This document shows positions 23,463 through 36,480 of a stretch of 64,000 nucleotides of DNA, one piece after another (positions within the stretch are counted from its first letter, which is position 1; each line of letters opens with the position of its first letter). The stretch comes from Lycium barbarum. Lineage: Eukaryota; Streptophyta; Magnoliopsida; Solanales; Solanaceae. The stretch is from contig NC_083340.1 of assembly GCF_019175385.1 (NCBI RefSeq), positions 21,030,336 through 21,094,335 of the forward strand, in the 5' to 3' direction. Below the pieces are notes generated by a model. It was not told the origin of the DNA, searched no databases, and saw nothing but the letters and a program-made list of their open reading frames with translations. A program made the translations under genes and the position numbers.

Positions 23463-25157
23463 GTCGATGCTGAAAGATCTTATCATCAGAATGTTGTGTC
23501 TATTTTGGAGAAGTTGCATTCTGAGGTCTGTAGATTCAAACCTTTATTTCCTCCGAATCGTTCGAATAAAACTATTCAATCGGGATTTTCTGTTCTGCAA
23601 CGCATAGAATCGTAAACTTCTATCTTGAGACAAATGATATAAAAAAGATAAGTGACATAAATGTTTAACATTTTTTCTTGGGGTTAGATGCTTGAAGAAG
23701 AGCAATTAAATGAGTCATCTCCACAATCTTCAAATTCACCAAGAGTTTTGCATGATACAACTTCAAATGGAACTGAGCATCCAGAAGCTGAGGATAAATG
23801 TTACATCCCGTATTTTTGAACGTCGGATTAACTGTAAGTTGAGGTGAGGCCCACACGTCAAGATTTTTTTTGGGACATGTGACAAATTATATGAATCACA
23901 TATGTGAAGTTAAACACAACTCAAGAAGGACCTTTGGACCAAATCAAAGTGGAAGTCCTCCAAACGAATATTTTTAAGAAAACGTTTTCGGGTGACCTGA
24001 CTTTGGGGGGCAAAAACTGTATTATAAGTTTGGAATTTGGAAAAATACCATGAAATAGAAGTTGTAGATAATTGAATTAGCTTTCCAACCATAGGTCGTG
24101 GGTTCCCAGGTGACGTCGGTACAAGGAGATATGAATGTTTTAAGGTCGAACGGTCAGTGGGCTAGGCCCAACTCGGGACCAACCGAGTTGGCCCAAAAAA
24201 ATGAAAAGAAAAATTTAGGCCCAAGGTGAGAGGGTGGCCGGCCATACCTGGTCCAAGCCCACCAAATTAATTAATTTCCATGTGATGATTATTATAAAGG
24301 GGCAAATATGAGTCATAAACACTTAAGAAGTTTCAAGAAAAATAACATAGAGAGAGAGAGAGCAAGAATAAGAGCTTAAAAAACAAGGCCCTTCGGCCAA
24401 GTCTCCAATTTTTTGCCCCTTTGAAATCTTTCTCCAAAAATTGTTTTCTTGTGGTATTTCCACTAATTCAAGGGTCCTTTACAACTTGGTGTAGTTGTTT
24501 TGGAAGAAGGAGCACTTATTTCTTCAAGTTGACAACTTGTTCAAGTGAAGAAATTTGTAGAAAAAGGTAAGAATCAATTCCTTTTTCTTATGTTATGAAG
24601 GTTTGTTTATGTTGTAGTATGTAGAAATGAGTGGAAATTATGGAAATATGGAAGTTTGCAAAGTGGGTATGTATGTGTGTAGAAGGATGAACCAATTTTA
24701 TTTGTTATGTTAATTGTGTTGTTGAAGCCTTGTAATGGAAATGGAAGGAAATGGTTCAAGTTGGTATGGAAAATTGTTGAAAATGGTTATAGGAAATTAT
24801 GTGATTTTAATGTAGTTTTTATGAAATTATGGAAGTGAAGTTCTAAATGTGAATTATTATGTTAGTTGGTGGATTTGGAGGGATGTAAGTCCATAATAGC
24901 ATGAAAGATTGGTTGTTAAGTTGTTATAGGAAGTTTTGTGATTTTATGGTAGATTTATGTAATTGTGAAAATGAAGTTGTTAAGATGTAAATTATGATTA
25001 TGGTTGATGAAATTGGAAGATGGAAATATGTTATGAATATGTAGATTGAAGATTAGAAGTTTTGGATGGATTATGGTTTTGGTGGAAAGTTTGTATATTT
25101 TGTATATCTTGTGAATATTTTGAAGAAATGATATGAAATGCTTCCGAATTATATTGT

Positions 25158-28100
25158 TGTCACGACCCAACCCCGCGGGCCGTGACTAGTGCCCGAATTG
25201 GGCACCCGAACACAATCACAAATCCGAGCGGCAAACAGATGACTTATACCGATACAAATATCAAACGCTGCCTCAGATTATATCAAACACATCCAGGTAT
25301 ATAACAGAAGCCGACAAGGCGGTGTTTCAAATTTACAAGATTTTCAAAGAAAATTTCGGCAGAGTTTCCTTTGTTTTTCGGACTATCCAAAATAACCCTG
25401 TACACAGCAAATACCAACAAAGGCCACACAGTGCCAACAGAACAACATATACATGTGCGAGCCGACAAGGCTGCCATAACGAAAGAGATCATATGGACAC
25501 AAATGTACAGTAGTAGGCACACACACCCACAAATAAGTCTACAGACCTCTAAACAGACCAAACGAATCATATGGCGGAACAGGGCCCCGCCGTACCCGGA
25601 ACAACTATATATACATACGTAACGAACAAAAGTATATACCAAAAGTGTATGCTCTGAAATGAGAAGAGCACTCCAAACAGCTGAAGGGGATATCCTAAAC
25701 TGGGGGATCACCGAACTGTGCGTCTGTACCTGCGGGCATGAAACGCAGCCCCCGAAGAAAGGGGTCAGTACGAAATATGTACTGAGTATGCAAAGCAGAA
25801 TGTACAGAAAGCAAATCTGAGACATAATGAAATGGGAGTATCAAACATAAGTGCAAATTCAATCTTATCAAATTATTTAGTTTCAAATATGTAAATCATG
25901 CATAGGGTACAGAAGAATATGGTCGCCCGCCTGTCGATAGCGCCATAACACAGCATAACACCAGAAAGATTTCAAATCTCCGTATCCCCGTCACATATCA
26001 CATCACAACATAACGCCATACACAGCATAACACCAAATATAGATGGAACCCGACCCTCTTTTGCGAGTAGCTCGGTGAACCATAAACACAGCATAACTCC
26101 GGAGTATATAAAAATGCGCATGATAACATAACCGGCCCGGGACTCGGCGAAGGGAATAACAAAATGCACGAATAGAGTCGTGAGTAGTCATATGCATAAA
26201 ATCAATATCATAAATTCAAACATAAGCAAAACGATCATATTTGAAAATCGAATAGTAGTCTTAACAAATTCTTTCAAAATCTCCTGAATTTCATAAAAGG
26301 AAGTCGCGGGACCCACAGGTGGGTATTTACCCAAGTCGGGCCCGCTTATGAAAAACATACTCGTTATACGTAATGCAAAAATTTTATAAAAATATATTGG
26401 AGCAATCCGAGCATTTATGTGAAAGATATGGCATTCGGATATTTCGAAGTTCCTTAAAGTGAAACATTTTTGCGCAAAGTTCGAAAAGCGATTTTTCAAA
26501 TACATAAAGGTTCATATTTCATCAAATCATACATAAGAGTGCCAAAGAACATATACGGATCATAACATGCTCGGGTTTCGGATTTGGAAGTTTCCTTAAG
26601 GCTCTAATTTAGCCTATAAAAACTAAGACATGCCAAAAAGAAAGGAAGTTGCCTTACATACCTCGAACGCTCTCCAATATGATCCAACTCGAGCTAAGTC
26701 CAAACTATGATTCGGGCTGCCCACGATCTAAAAATAAGCCATAAAATGCCAATCATTAGCTAAAGACTTTTGGGCATTAAATTCCAATTTCACCCTTAAT
26801 TCTACTGAAATTTGGGCAGCATTTCCCCTGTAAATAGGCTACCCCGAGAATTTAACTCGCCAATATCAATCAACAACAACCACAACAGCATTAATAATTA
26901 ATCCGAAAGGTAATTCAACAATAATAGCTCTCTTGCCATCATTTATCAACTTTCATAACTTAAATTCGACGACTTACCTTCAAGCCCAAAATCGACGCTT
27001 ATATGCTCACATACTAACCCGAACCCATACCAAAAACATTTCAAGACATTCTAAGCAATTTATACAACTTTTCCAACAATCCATAAATTTTCCCAAGCTA
27101 CCCGAAACAGCCCCTAACCGAGACAGCCCCTCTAACTTTTCTTCATTTCCAAATCATGGTTTGTGTCTACAATTTTTACATTCTAACAACGCTATTTTCA
27201 TCAATACATAATTTACATTAAATGTACAACAACCTCCAAATCAGTCCGCAATATTTACAACATCAATTTGAGTCAATAAACTTTCATTTCCAACATAGAA
27301 TTCATGACGACGACGGCTAAACAATAAGCGATAATAATTCAATTCTTGGCACATAAGGTGACCCATTTTCGGCTAGCACACTAACATACCCCACATGGAT
27401 GATTCTCAAAAGTTCTTCACCTTACAATGGTCATAATATACTAATTAGGCATTAATTCATAGTTTCAATATCACACAACACACACACCCATCACACGCCC
27501 AACCCTCATACATATGGCCTCAACTTCACCATACTTTATTTCATAATTTTCAACCATATTAACATACTACAACATGAATATAACCTTCATAACACAAAAA
27601 CAAGATCAAATCTTACCTTTTTCTCTTCAACTTCCAATAGGCTAGGGTTTTCCAAAAGATGAAAAATTAATAGGTTGATCGCTCCAACGATGCTTCCACT
27701 CTACTTAGGGTCCTTAGATTAGTGGGTTAACACCAAGGAAATAATTTTTGGGAAGCTAAAAATGGGGGTTGGTTTCCTCCTTGGCTGGCCGAAACAGTGG
27801 AGAAAGAAAATGGGGCTCTCAAGTTTTTGTCTTCTTTTTTTTGTTCTAGGTGTTGAAGTGTAAATGAGGGAAAGATGACTTAAAGTCATCTTTTTAAGTC
27901 CACAAATATCTCTTAGTTGTCTTTGGCCCACACAATGTGTTGGACCAATTAAAATTGGCCACACAAGGTGTGGGACCATTTCAACTTACACGGCCCACAA
28001 GGCATTTTTGCACCATATTTTTAATTCCGATTTTATAAATTGTGGTCCCAATTTTTCCTAGGTGTTCAATGCCATCAATTTCATATATAACTTATATCTC

Positions 28101-28213
28101 AAAATAAAATCAAATGGTCAAAACTCCCGACTTCAAATCCCGGAATAATCTTGGCCTTAAATTATCATAGTTCATCCGGGTTGTTCCAATGTATAAAAAT
28201 ACGGGACGTAACA
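25158..28213 (-). mobile_element. Nested solo LTR, opposite orientation
   Basis: Minus-strand start TGTTACGTCCCGTATTTTTA at 28213 and end GGGTTGGGTCGTGACA at 25158. Flanked by the target duplication ATTGT at 25153-25157 and 28214-28218. 3056 bp, with no internal domain. It belongs to the same LTR family as its host but a different subfamily. Small ORFs within it show no recognisable protein. Confidence 0.9.
25765..25785 (-). other. Conserved LTR hairpin
   Basis: TCAGTAC, loop GAAATAT, GTACTGA on the + strand; a palindromic stem identical to those at 21426 and 29869. Confidence 0.75.
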
Positions 28214-29868
28214 ATTGTAATGATCTTGATTAGTAATGAATGTAAAAACATTGAGATTGGTTTGGAAATGTGAAGTTGGAATGAAAGTTATTGCACTATG
28301 TTGGAAAGAGGACTAGTTATGCTATATTGTGTTGTGTAGTGATTGTTGTTGTTGTTGGTGTTGTTGTTGGGTTGTTGTTGAATTATTTTGGCCGAGTTAA
28401 ATTCTCGGGGATGCTATATGTATAGGGGAGATGCTGCCCAAATTTCCGTAGACAAGTATGAATTAAGATTGAATTCTTAAAGGCTTGAAGTTGATATTTG
28501 GTAATTGTGACCAATTGTAGATTTTGAAGGAAACGGGAATTGAATTTGGACTAGCGTAAAGGGCGAAAAAGGTATGTAAAGCTATCCCGATTCTTCTTTT
28601 GGCATGTCCTAGGTGTACTAGGATCGGATTTGAGCCTCAGAAAATATTCTGTTCATCGGAATCCGCATTTGAAAATATCCCTTTTTCATTCAATGGAATT
28701 GAACCCTATAAGTATGTTTTGATAAAGACTTGTGTAAATTTCCGCAAATTGTCTAGAAAGTTATGAAATGTCCTTAGAACCTCTATAGGTGACTCCATAA
28801 GCTTAATATACGTAATTTGAGCCCACCGCTTCGTTGTCCCGAGGTGGGCCCACTATTTTCGACTTTACCCTTTTTGTGTTTATAACTTAATTTCAAGCGG
28901 TTCTAAAGGAAACGCCTTAACTACTCTTCTAACTACCAATGATACTTATTCTAAATACTTTATTGAATCTCTGTAAAGGTATGATATTTTGTGTCTCATT
29001 TAGTCTCCCACTATTCCCGTTTTGCCTTTTAGTGTACTATTGCCTTATTTTCGAACAATATAAAATGAAACGTTTTAACTATCCTTTTAACTACTAAGGA
29101 AGATTGTTTTAATGATTCCCTCGAGTCTGGTAAACTATTTTGGAATATGAAAATGATCCCAGAAGGATTATTCTTCCGTAACTCATTATGACATACGACA
29201 TACACTTACTATGATTCTGTCCGATTTCATTGGTTTGATTTGTCATTCGATATGCCTCATTGAGTCTCTGGAAATATATGGTATTTTTATTGCATTTAGT
29301 TTCTCACTACTCCATTCGTGGATGCCTCAATGTTTCCCACACTGAGCCCGGGCCAGGATATGTTGTCAAGCGTATTCCACTGCATTGTTCGCCGTGCCTC
29401 GATGTGAGGGGGCAGGTATATATGTACATGGGTTGTGGAGTATGTTGTGCCATGTACACACATTCTGATATGATATGATCTGATATGGCCATCTGATATG
29501 ATATGTTATGTTACGGGGTTATCCCCTATTCTGCTCCTTATGTGTTGTGGCACCAGCGTCGGGGGGTGACCACGTTCTGTTTGCCGAGTCCCTTGGCAGG
29601 GGTCGGATATGATATGGTATATGTTTCTGTACACACTCCTCATGTTTTGAAAATATGCATTTGATACTTCAGATGTTACACTCACTCCTCTGTAAGTTCT
29701 GTTTCGGTTATGATCTTGTTCCGTAATGGGACCAGGTACGACATATGTTTTCAACGAATACTATTTATGCTATATGATCAGCATTTTGCTAATCTGGATA
29801 TTCAGTTCATTTTCTGTATCTTCTGCTTCGATTATGACTTTGTTTACTACGTTCCGTGCTTTACATAC

Positions 29869-29889
29869 TCAGTACATATTTCGTACTGA
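29869..29889 (+). other. Conserved LTR hairpin
   Basis: TCAGTAC, loop ATATTTC, GTACTGA in the outer solo LTR. The loop is the exact reverse complement of the loop in the nested copy. Confidence 0.75.
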
Positions 29890-30934
29890 CCCCCTTCCTT
29901 CGGGGGCTGCGTTTTCATGCCGCGCAGGTACAGACGACAGATTTGCTGACCGCCTGCCTAGGATATCTATTCTGCTATTTTGGGAGTGCTCTTTTGTCCA
30001 GAGCCTATATGTTGGTACAGTCTGCTGCTATTGTATATATGTATGCTATTCAGGGGTATGACGGGGCCCTGTCCCGTCTTATGATTCTGTTATGTTCTGT
30101 AGAGGTCTGTAGACATACTTGTGTGGGTTCTGTATATGGTTTGGGATGATATGATCTGTGACAGCCTTATCGGCTTCCATGTACTATGTCGGTTCATTTA
30201 TGATAATTACTAACGTCGATTGACTTTTACATTTAAAAATATTCTGCTGATATGCTAGTCTGGGTTATTGGGTACGTTTGAGTGTCCAGCACGGACACTA
30301 GTCGCGGCCTACGGAGTTGGGTCGTGACAATAAAAGTCCTACCTTATTTTAGTGCCAAGGTACCCTTCTCAAAAAATTTTAGTGCCAAGGTAAGTACTCT
30401 AAAAGAGTTGGCTTATTTACTTCTACAGAGTACTCCTTTGTCCTCAAAATCTGGATCTTTCTGTATTCGCCTCAATATTCTTTGATCTCCTCGATTCTTT
30501 GGCTGGTAGGTCATGCACTCGTTTGAAGCCCAAGCAGATGGCGGGCTAAGTCTAGAGGTTGGCGATGATGTGGTAGTTCGGCAGGTATTTATCTTCGTTT
30601 CCTGGTTAAGCAATAGACACGTTACACTGCCTTTATTTTATGTGTTTTGCATGCTTAAGTTGACATATTCTGGAGTACCTTGACGGTATTTAACATCAGT
30701 TTAAGAACTTTCCGCCTGCATATTTATTGCTCCATGATATGTTCATAAGCCCGAAGTGCTTTCTTACTAGTTACTATGGGGTAGATATTACCCGGTTATC
30801 AGTCAAAATCCAAAACTACAGGTCAATGGTCTCGTTATTTGTTGATGTCTCTTTCAACTAGCCAGTTCTAGCAGTAGTAATTATAGGAACTAAGAGTATG
30901 TTTCATCAAATCCTTCTTGAAGTTAGGACAAAGT

Positions 30935-33142
30935 AGGGGTGTTCATGATTCGGTTTGGATTGGTTATTGATTAAAATCATAACCAAACCAATTTAGTCAG
31001 TTTTTAAATGTCTAAAACCATAATCAAATCAAATAAAATAATAACCACCGGTTTGGTTCGGTTTGGTTCGATTTTTCAGTTTATGACTAGCAGCCATGAG
31101 ACTTATCAGTAAAACATTAAAAAGTTGAAAAAGACATGTTTTTTTTTGTTTAAACGATAACTTTTATTTATAGTTTAAGGTGGAGCATACATCATAGAAA
31201 TATTTTCACTATTAGTGATAGTGTAGTACTCAAGTTACCCAAAGTTGCTAAATTATTCCATATAGAGCTAAAAACTAACTTCGTAGTGGCTGCACCATTT
31301 TTGTCATCTTAATACACATACCTGGAAATAAAATAGAGCATAGGAGCTTTTAGTTGTTGTTACAAACATACATATTAATTAAACATAAAGACTACCTAAA
31401 ATTAAAATAAAATATATAAAATAAAAAAGTTTTTGGGCAGGACTTGCATTTTGCCCTCAATTCTCCCATTTTATTAAAAACACGTTGGGTAATGATCTCA
31501 AACTTCAAATGTTTTTCTATCGTTATCCCTAAGGCTAGGGTCTCGATTACAAGGAGTTGTTCTTTTATGCTTTTTAAAATAATTACCCGCGGAAGAAGTA
31601 TTAGGGCATTACCATGTGCTTAAGTTGCAGCAAATGCTGATGTTACTGAAGTATATTCTATAGGAACCTCCAAATCTACAACCTCTGTCCTTTTCATATG
31701 AAAAATATTAGAAGTTTAGGACCCATTCAGACAAGAAAAAAGAAAGGTATAAATTCGGAAAAAAAAAAAAACCTAAAATCAAATGGCTGACAAAGAAAGG
31801 CTAAAAATTTAAGTTAAAGACATTAGACTCTAGCGTGAGCTTCTGTTCATTTTTTTGCACGGATTGCCCTTCGTTTGGGGTGGTCTTTAAATTTTTCCCT
31901 TCATATTTGTGGTCTTTAAATTTTTCCCTTTGCTTGGAAAGATGGGCGAATACATGAAGTTCTGGGTTCGAACCCCCGCTCAAGCATAAAAAAAAAAAAA
32001 ATCGCAAGGCAGGACTGGGGGAGTGTATGCCGGATCCAGCATACAATCTTTAAGAAAAAGTTAAAGTTATGCCGGATCCGACATAACTAAAAGTCTGCCC
32101 CTCAAGGCAAAGTCTGCCCCCTCCGGCAGACTTTTAGTTAAATATAACTAAAAGTCTACCGGAGGGGGCATACAAAATTTAAACTTTGCCTTATAAGGCA
32201 AACTTTTAGTTATGCCTTAAGGAAAACTTGCGCCTTATGGGGCATACTTTTAGTTATGTTTTATGGGCACACTTTTAGTTAAGACATTACTAAAGGTTTA
32301 CCTTGAAAAGTTAAAAAACAAAATATATATATATGCTTCAAGGCAAAGTTTGCCCATAAGGCATAAGTATGCCCCCATCGGCATAAGTTTGATAATTTCT
32401 TAACAAGTTTATGCCGATGGGGGCATACTTTTAATGGGCAAACTTTTATGCCGGATCCGGCATAAACTTGTAAAGGAATTAGCAAAGTTATGCCGGAACC
32501 GGCATACTTATGCCAAGTCTGCCCATAAGGCATAAGTATGCCGAGTTCAGCATAACTTTGTTAATTCCTTCACAAGTGTATGCCGATGAGGGCATAGCGA
32601 AATTTAAACTCTGTCTTGCGAATATATTTAAAAATTTTGACTGTGTGGGGGTTCGAACCTGAAACCCATAGGATTTAGCGAAGGGCAAAATTTAAAGATT
32701 TCAAATATGAGGGGCAAAATTTAAAGACCACCCCAAAAGAAGGGCAATTCTGCGAATTGCCCGCTTCTGTTAGTAGGTTTACACTTAACACTTAAAGAGT
32801 TAAAAGACTTAAAGACATGGGCTTGGATATATTCTTAAAAACATGGGTCTTAAACAATCATGTGAAATAAGTAGATCAAAAATCAAATTAATGATTAAAA
32901 GGTATAAAATATTTATAATTATTTATGAAAAACTAATATTATACATATAAATAATCATCAAATGCATGTATATAATTTATCGGTTTGGTTCGGTTATTTT
33001 TTAATAGAATCATAACCAAACCAAATATTTCGATTTTTAAAATTTAAAACTAAATCAAACCAAACCAAATCAAATGTCTGTTTTTTTTTCGGTTCAGTTA
33101 AATTTTCGGTTTAATTTTGATTTTAACCAAAACCATGAACAA
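30935..33142. mobile_element. hAT-like non-autonomous element in the SH3P intron
   Basis: Left end AGGGGTGTTCATG and right end CATGAACAAC form imperfect inverted ends. The flanks GACAAAGT (30927-30934) and CACAAAGT (33143-33150) form a 7/8 duplication, the length typical of hAT elements. Subterminal DNA on both sides is rich in AACCAAACC/GGTTTGGTT words. No transposase is seen. It contains the nested element at 31848-32762. Confidence 0.55.
31848..32762. mobile_element. Mutator-like foldback element with 9-bp target duplication
   Basis: Flanked by the exact 9-bp repeat GCTTCTGTT at 31839-31847 and 32763-32771, the hallmark length of Mutator-type insertion. The ends are inverted repeats of about 170 bp; the best-matched part reads ATTGCCCTTCTTTTGGGG then TGGTCTTTAAATTTT on one side, with few changes on the other. 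The centre is packed with palindromic TGCCGGATCCGGCATA-like units and GCATAAGTATGCC words. No coding capacity. Confidence 0.8.
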
Positions 33143-33830
33143 CACAAAGTCCCGATCTGGATCAAATGGTGGTGGTAAGACTGATATTGGCGGATTATAA
33201 TACATATAGTAGGTCAGTAATTATCCTCCTTTCAAAATAGCCAACAAGAAGCGAGGGGCTTAGACATTTATCGTTCTCAAGTTGCCACCTTTTAACTTTT
33301 GCATATGCTGAATAGATAAGCCTTATGAAATCCCCTGGTATATGATGATTAAAGATTTGGTGTGAAGAATCTTAAAAAGTGCTGCTAATAAAAGGGACAC
33401 TAGGCATATTATTTCCCTCTTCCTAAGCCTGGGTGGGTAGACTTTTCGATATCTTTGTTGGTGAGATAGCAAGTACCAAGTGGATTAGTCAAGGTGCACG
33501 CAAGCTAGCCATGTTGTATGACCCCGAGGAATCTTTCGTGTCTCATGACTTCAGATATTTTGACTGTGCTTTGTTCTGTTGATAATTTTCTGAAGGTATA
33601 TTCTCGATTAACAAATAGGTACTTATCTATGTAGCAGAAGCACACAATCTTTTAGCAAGCAAAATAAGTTACATTCTAACGATATTGCATATGGTTAACT
33701 ATAGGTAGCTCCAAATGGATGGTCTGAAGGAGAATACAACGGTAAGTCCAGTTGGTTTCCCTCGGCTTATGCTGAAAAGTCACACAAAGTACCGGCAAGC
33801 AAAATGGCGAAAACGGACACCACCCGATAA

Positions 33831-35395
33831 GATAAAACACTAAATTATCATGCTATCCTCATATAAACCTTTGCTTTTTTTGTAAACTTCCACTTGTATA
33901 GGTGTTTGAGGACTTTTCCGTTTTGCTTCCTTTTTTTTTTTTTCTTCTCCCGATGTAAATGCATCAAAGCTTATAATCAAGTTTATTATTTGCAGATGTC
34001 CCAAGATCAGTCAATTTTGATACGGGAAAATGCATTATTTTGCACTTGTAATTGATAAATATTATGACTAATTCTAGATCTTAAATCTCCATCGGGTCGT
34101 TGGTCCTCAACCTCCCCTAGCTAACGTTCCAGTGCCTACTAATTAATTCTTACAGTTCTATCCAAAGGAAAAAGAAATTGGCTCCTTTGCAGCAAGGAAA
34201 GGAAATAAATGGAGATTACTATTTTGACATAATTGACAAGAAAAGAACTATGCATGTTGAAGTACGTTGTATTGCCTGAGGGCTAGGTATTTTTCAAGGC
34301 TAAAATTGGATTGCTAACGCATATTGTTCAAAGTACTTAGACCTATTTTTTGAAACAATCATTAAAACTACACTTAAACTCACTTTTTCGTGAGCTTCAC
34401 GCCCAAACTATCCTATCACCGTCTATTTATTGTAAAACACATCTAGTTGATAGTTCAGTATGACTTCGTATAAGCATAGGTATGACATTTAAATAAAGGA
34501 CCAAAAGATATAGACATACACCCAATTGTACTCATCGAAAAATAGAGTTTATCTGAATAGTTAACCTTTTTCGATAATCTTGAGCTCTTTTTCAGTTTTT
34601 CAATTTCAAATGATATGTCATTAAGTCAAGCTTCTTTTGAGTAGATTCACTGTTATCATCATGAGCAAAGCTAAGAATATATTCAAATCAGTGTATCTAT
34701 CGTGGGGTATATACACAAATCACCTTAAATCTAAGAAGCCGAATCGGTGGATTGATTTAGGTGCACCAAAAAAAAAAGAATTGAACTTAAAATCTTTTGT
34801 AAATATTCATTTTCCTGGAGAGACGCAGCTCATCATCTAATGCAAAACTGAAGCAAGAGGGAGAAGCAGGGATTGATAGCTTTCCACAACCGAGAGATAG
34901 GAAGGACTTCTTGAGGTAAAAAGTAACAATATTAATTTCATATTTTCAGTATGCCTGTCATTGTAAGCATAAAGATTCTTTTATCCTTCCCATCTCGTTT
35001 TCTACTACATTCAATTGCTCATCGAAGCCTTGTTCTCTTTCATAAAATCATGCAAGGATTTTCTTTTGTCTGATTTAATTTGTGTGGAACAGTAAATTTA
35101 GAAGAAAATTGCTCAAACATTAGCAACTTCCAATTGAGAACTTTCATCCTGTTCATCACAAAGTGAACTGTTCCACTTCGGATTTCACTGATTCTGACTG
35201 ACATCAAACAGCTACAAGAAAATACGTGAAACCCAGATCAATCAAATAGAAACTCAAGAAACAAAAGAGATCAAAAAGTGGAAGGGAATCTGTACTGCTA
35301 TAAAAGAGATCAATAAAAATAAAGTAAAAAAGCAAAATACTTTCAGTCAACCGATATATCAGCTATTGTGTGAAGCATAATATACAAAAAGAATA
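33831..35395. other. 3' flank of the left SH3P gene, no gene recognised
   Basis: AT-rich DNA. It should hold the SH3P 3' UTR and polyadenylation region. The short ORF at 34637-34840 has no recognisable features. Confidence 0.5.
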
Positions 35396-36480
35396 CCCTT
35401 AATACCTAGATAGATTCTTAAATTTGGCATATTTCGTAAATTAGACACTCAAACTTATCTAGTGACCAAATAGACACTTTAACATGACAAATATGTATTT
35501 GTGAACCCCTTCATCCACAAGACCAAATGTGTGAAAAACACTTGCTAATGATGTGGCAAGTGAACCTATTATTTAATGTCATATGGAATATAAAAATAAA
35601 AAATGACAAGTGTAAATAAAAAGTTTTAAAAAATAAAGATTAGAAAAGGAAAACAAAACCCACTTGTTATTCAACCCCACCCTAGTCGTTCCCCTATCCC
35701 CATGTCGTCCACTCCCTTCCCTAATTCCTTTTCAATTTCTAGTTGTCCCATTTTTGTCTCATCTTCTTCTTCACCATTTTTTCTCATATAATATAATAAT
35801 CAGCTCACCACAATATTTCTCCTCTATTTATTCCATAAGAAAATAATGCCGATTTATCGACAATACGAAAAATTTCAGAGGAATTAAAAAATTAAATTTG
35901 GACCTTTCATTCCCCGTTGGAGCATCTTTGCAATGCAATCGAATTACAAAAGTTAACCAGAAAGCAACCAATTTATTTTAATTTGGATTTTCATTTTTAA
36001 GATTGAAATTTGATATTTTGAGATTCCTATTAATCCGGCTCTCTGAATCTAAAGCTGTTTGGTGTTTTGAGTTTTTGAAATTCGATATTGTTATGCTGGG
36101 TTTATTCTTTATGTTGCAGTCGGTGGGGAGAAAAAAAAATTGGTGGAGGAGTGCAGCGGCAATTGCTAATTTTTTTACTAGTTTAGGCGGAAGTAGCCAT
36201 TTTTCCCCAACTGCCACAGATGAATGGAGATGACCAAGATTTTAGGGGCCTTTAATCATTTATATAAAATAAAAAATATGGATTTTTGCCATGTCAGCTA
36301 ATTTTAATAGCATCTTACGCGCTTAGAATGGCTTTTCATGCAAGTAGTTTGCCACATCAGATTTTTGTGTTTAATGAGTGCATATTTGTCAAGTTAAAGT
36401 GTCTATCTGGTCATTAGTCAAGTTTGAGTATCTAATTTACAAAACATGTCAAGTTTAAGGGTCTATCTACGTATTTAGCC
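35396..36480. mobile_element. Mutator-like foldback element, long inverted ends
   Basis: The left end (cttaatacctagatag ... gtaaattagacactcaaactt ... agacactttaacatgacaaata) is matched in reverse complement by the right end over roughly 150 bp. The flanks AAAAGAATA (35387-35395) and AAAAGGATA (36481-36489) match at 8 of 9 positions. The interior of about 700 bp shows no transposase; two short ORFs there are unconvincing. Confidence 0.7.

Larger units (their letters stand above)
23799..30329 (+). mobile_element. Solo LTR (chromovirus type) in an SH3P exon, with a second solo LTR inside
   Basis: Starts TGTTACATCCCGTATTTTTG and ends GGGTCGTGACA. It is flanked by the 5-bp target duplication ATAAA at 23794-23798 and 30330-30334. 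Without the nested copy (25158-28213 plus one ATTGT) it is about 3.5 kb. No internal gag/pol or primer site is present, so the original element was lost by LTR-LTR recombination. It splits the SH3P coding exon that begins at 23688. Confidence 0.88.
21985..33830 (+). pseudogene. SH3P: SH3P-type SH3-domain gene, 3' exons only, disrupted
   Basis: Exons: 21985-22179 (starts ATEVIRRQ, ends KLRTM), 23463-23525 (VDAERSYHQN...), 23688-23798 (MLEEEQLNESS...), 30510-30584 (SH3 start, VMHSFEAQADGG) and 33705-33830 (APNGWSEGEYNG, stop TAA). Splice sites are AG/GT throughout, except where the 23688 exon is cut by an LTR insertion. The SH3P family combines a BAR-like helical region with a C-terminal SH3 domain and acts in clathrin trafficking, cell-plate formation and autophagosome formation in Arabidopsis. 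Here the helical C-terminal half and the SH3 domain remain; exons for the N-terminal part are not present to the left in this window. Joining sequence across the insertion gives an in-frame TAG after a few codons. Probably a pseudogene; expression of a truncated product cannot be excluded. Confidence 0.85.

Noticed and set aside
25283..25825. 180-aa minus-strand ORF
   Set aside because: Lies wholly within the nested solo LTR. Cys-rich composition follows from LTR sequence; no recognisable protein.
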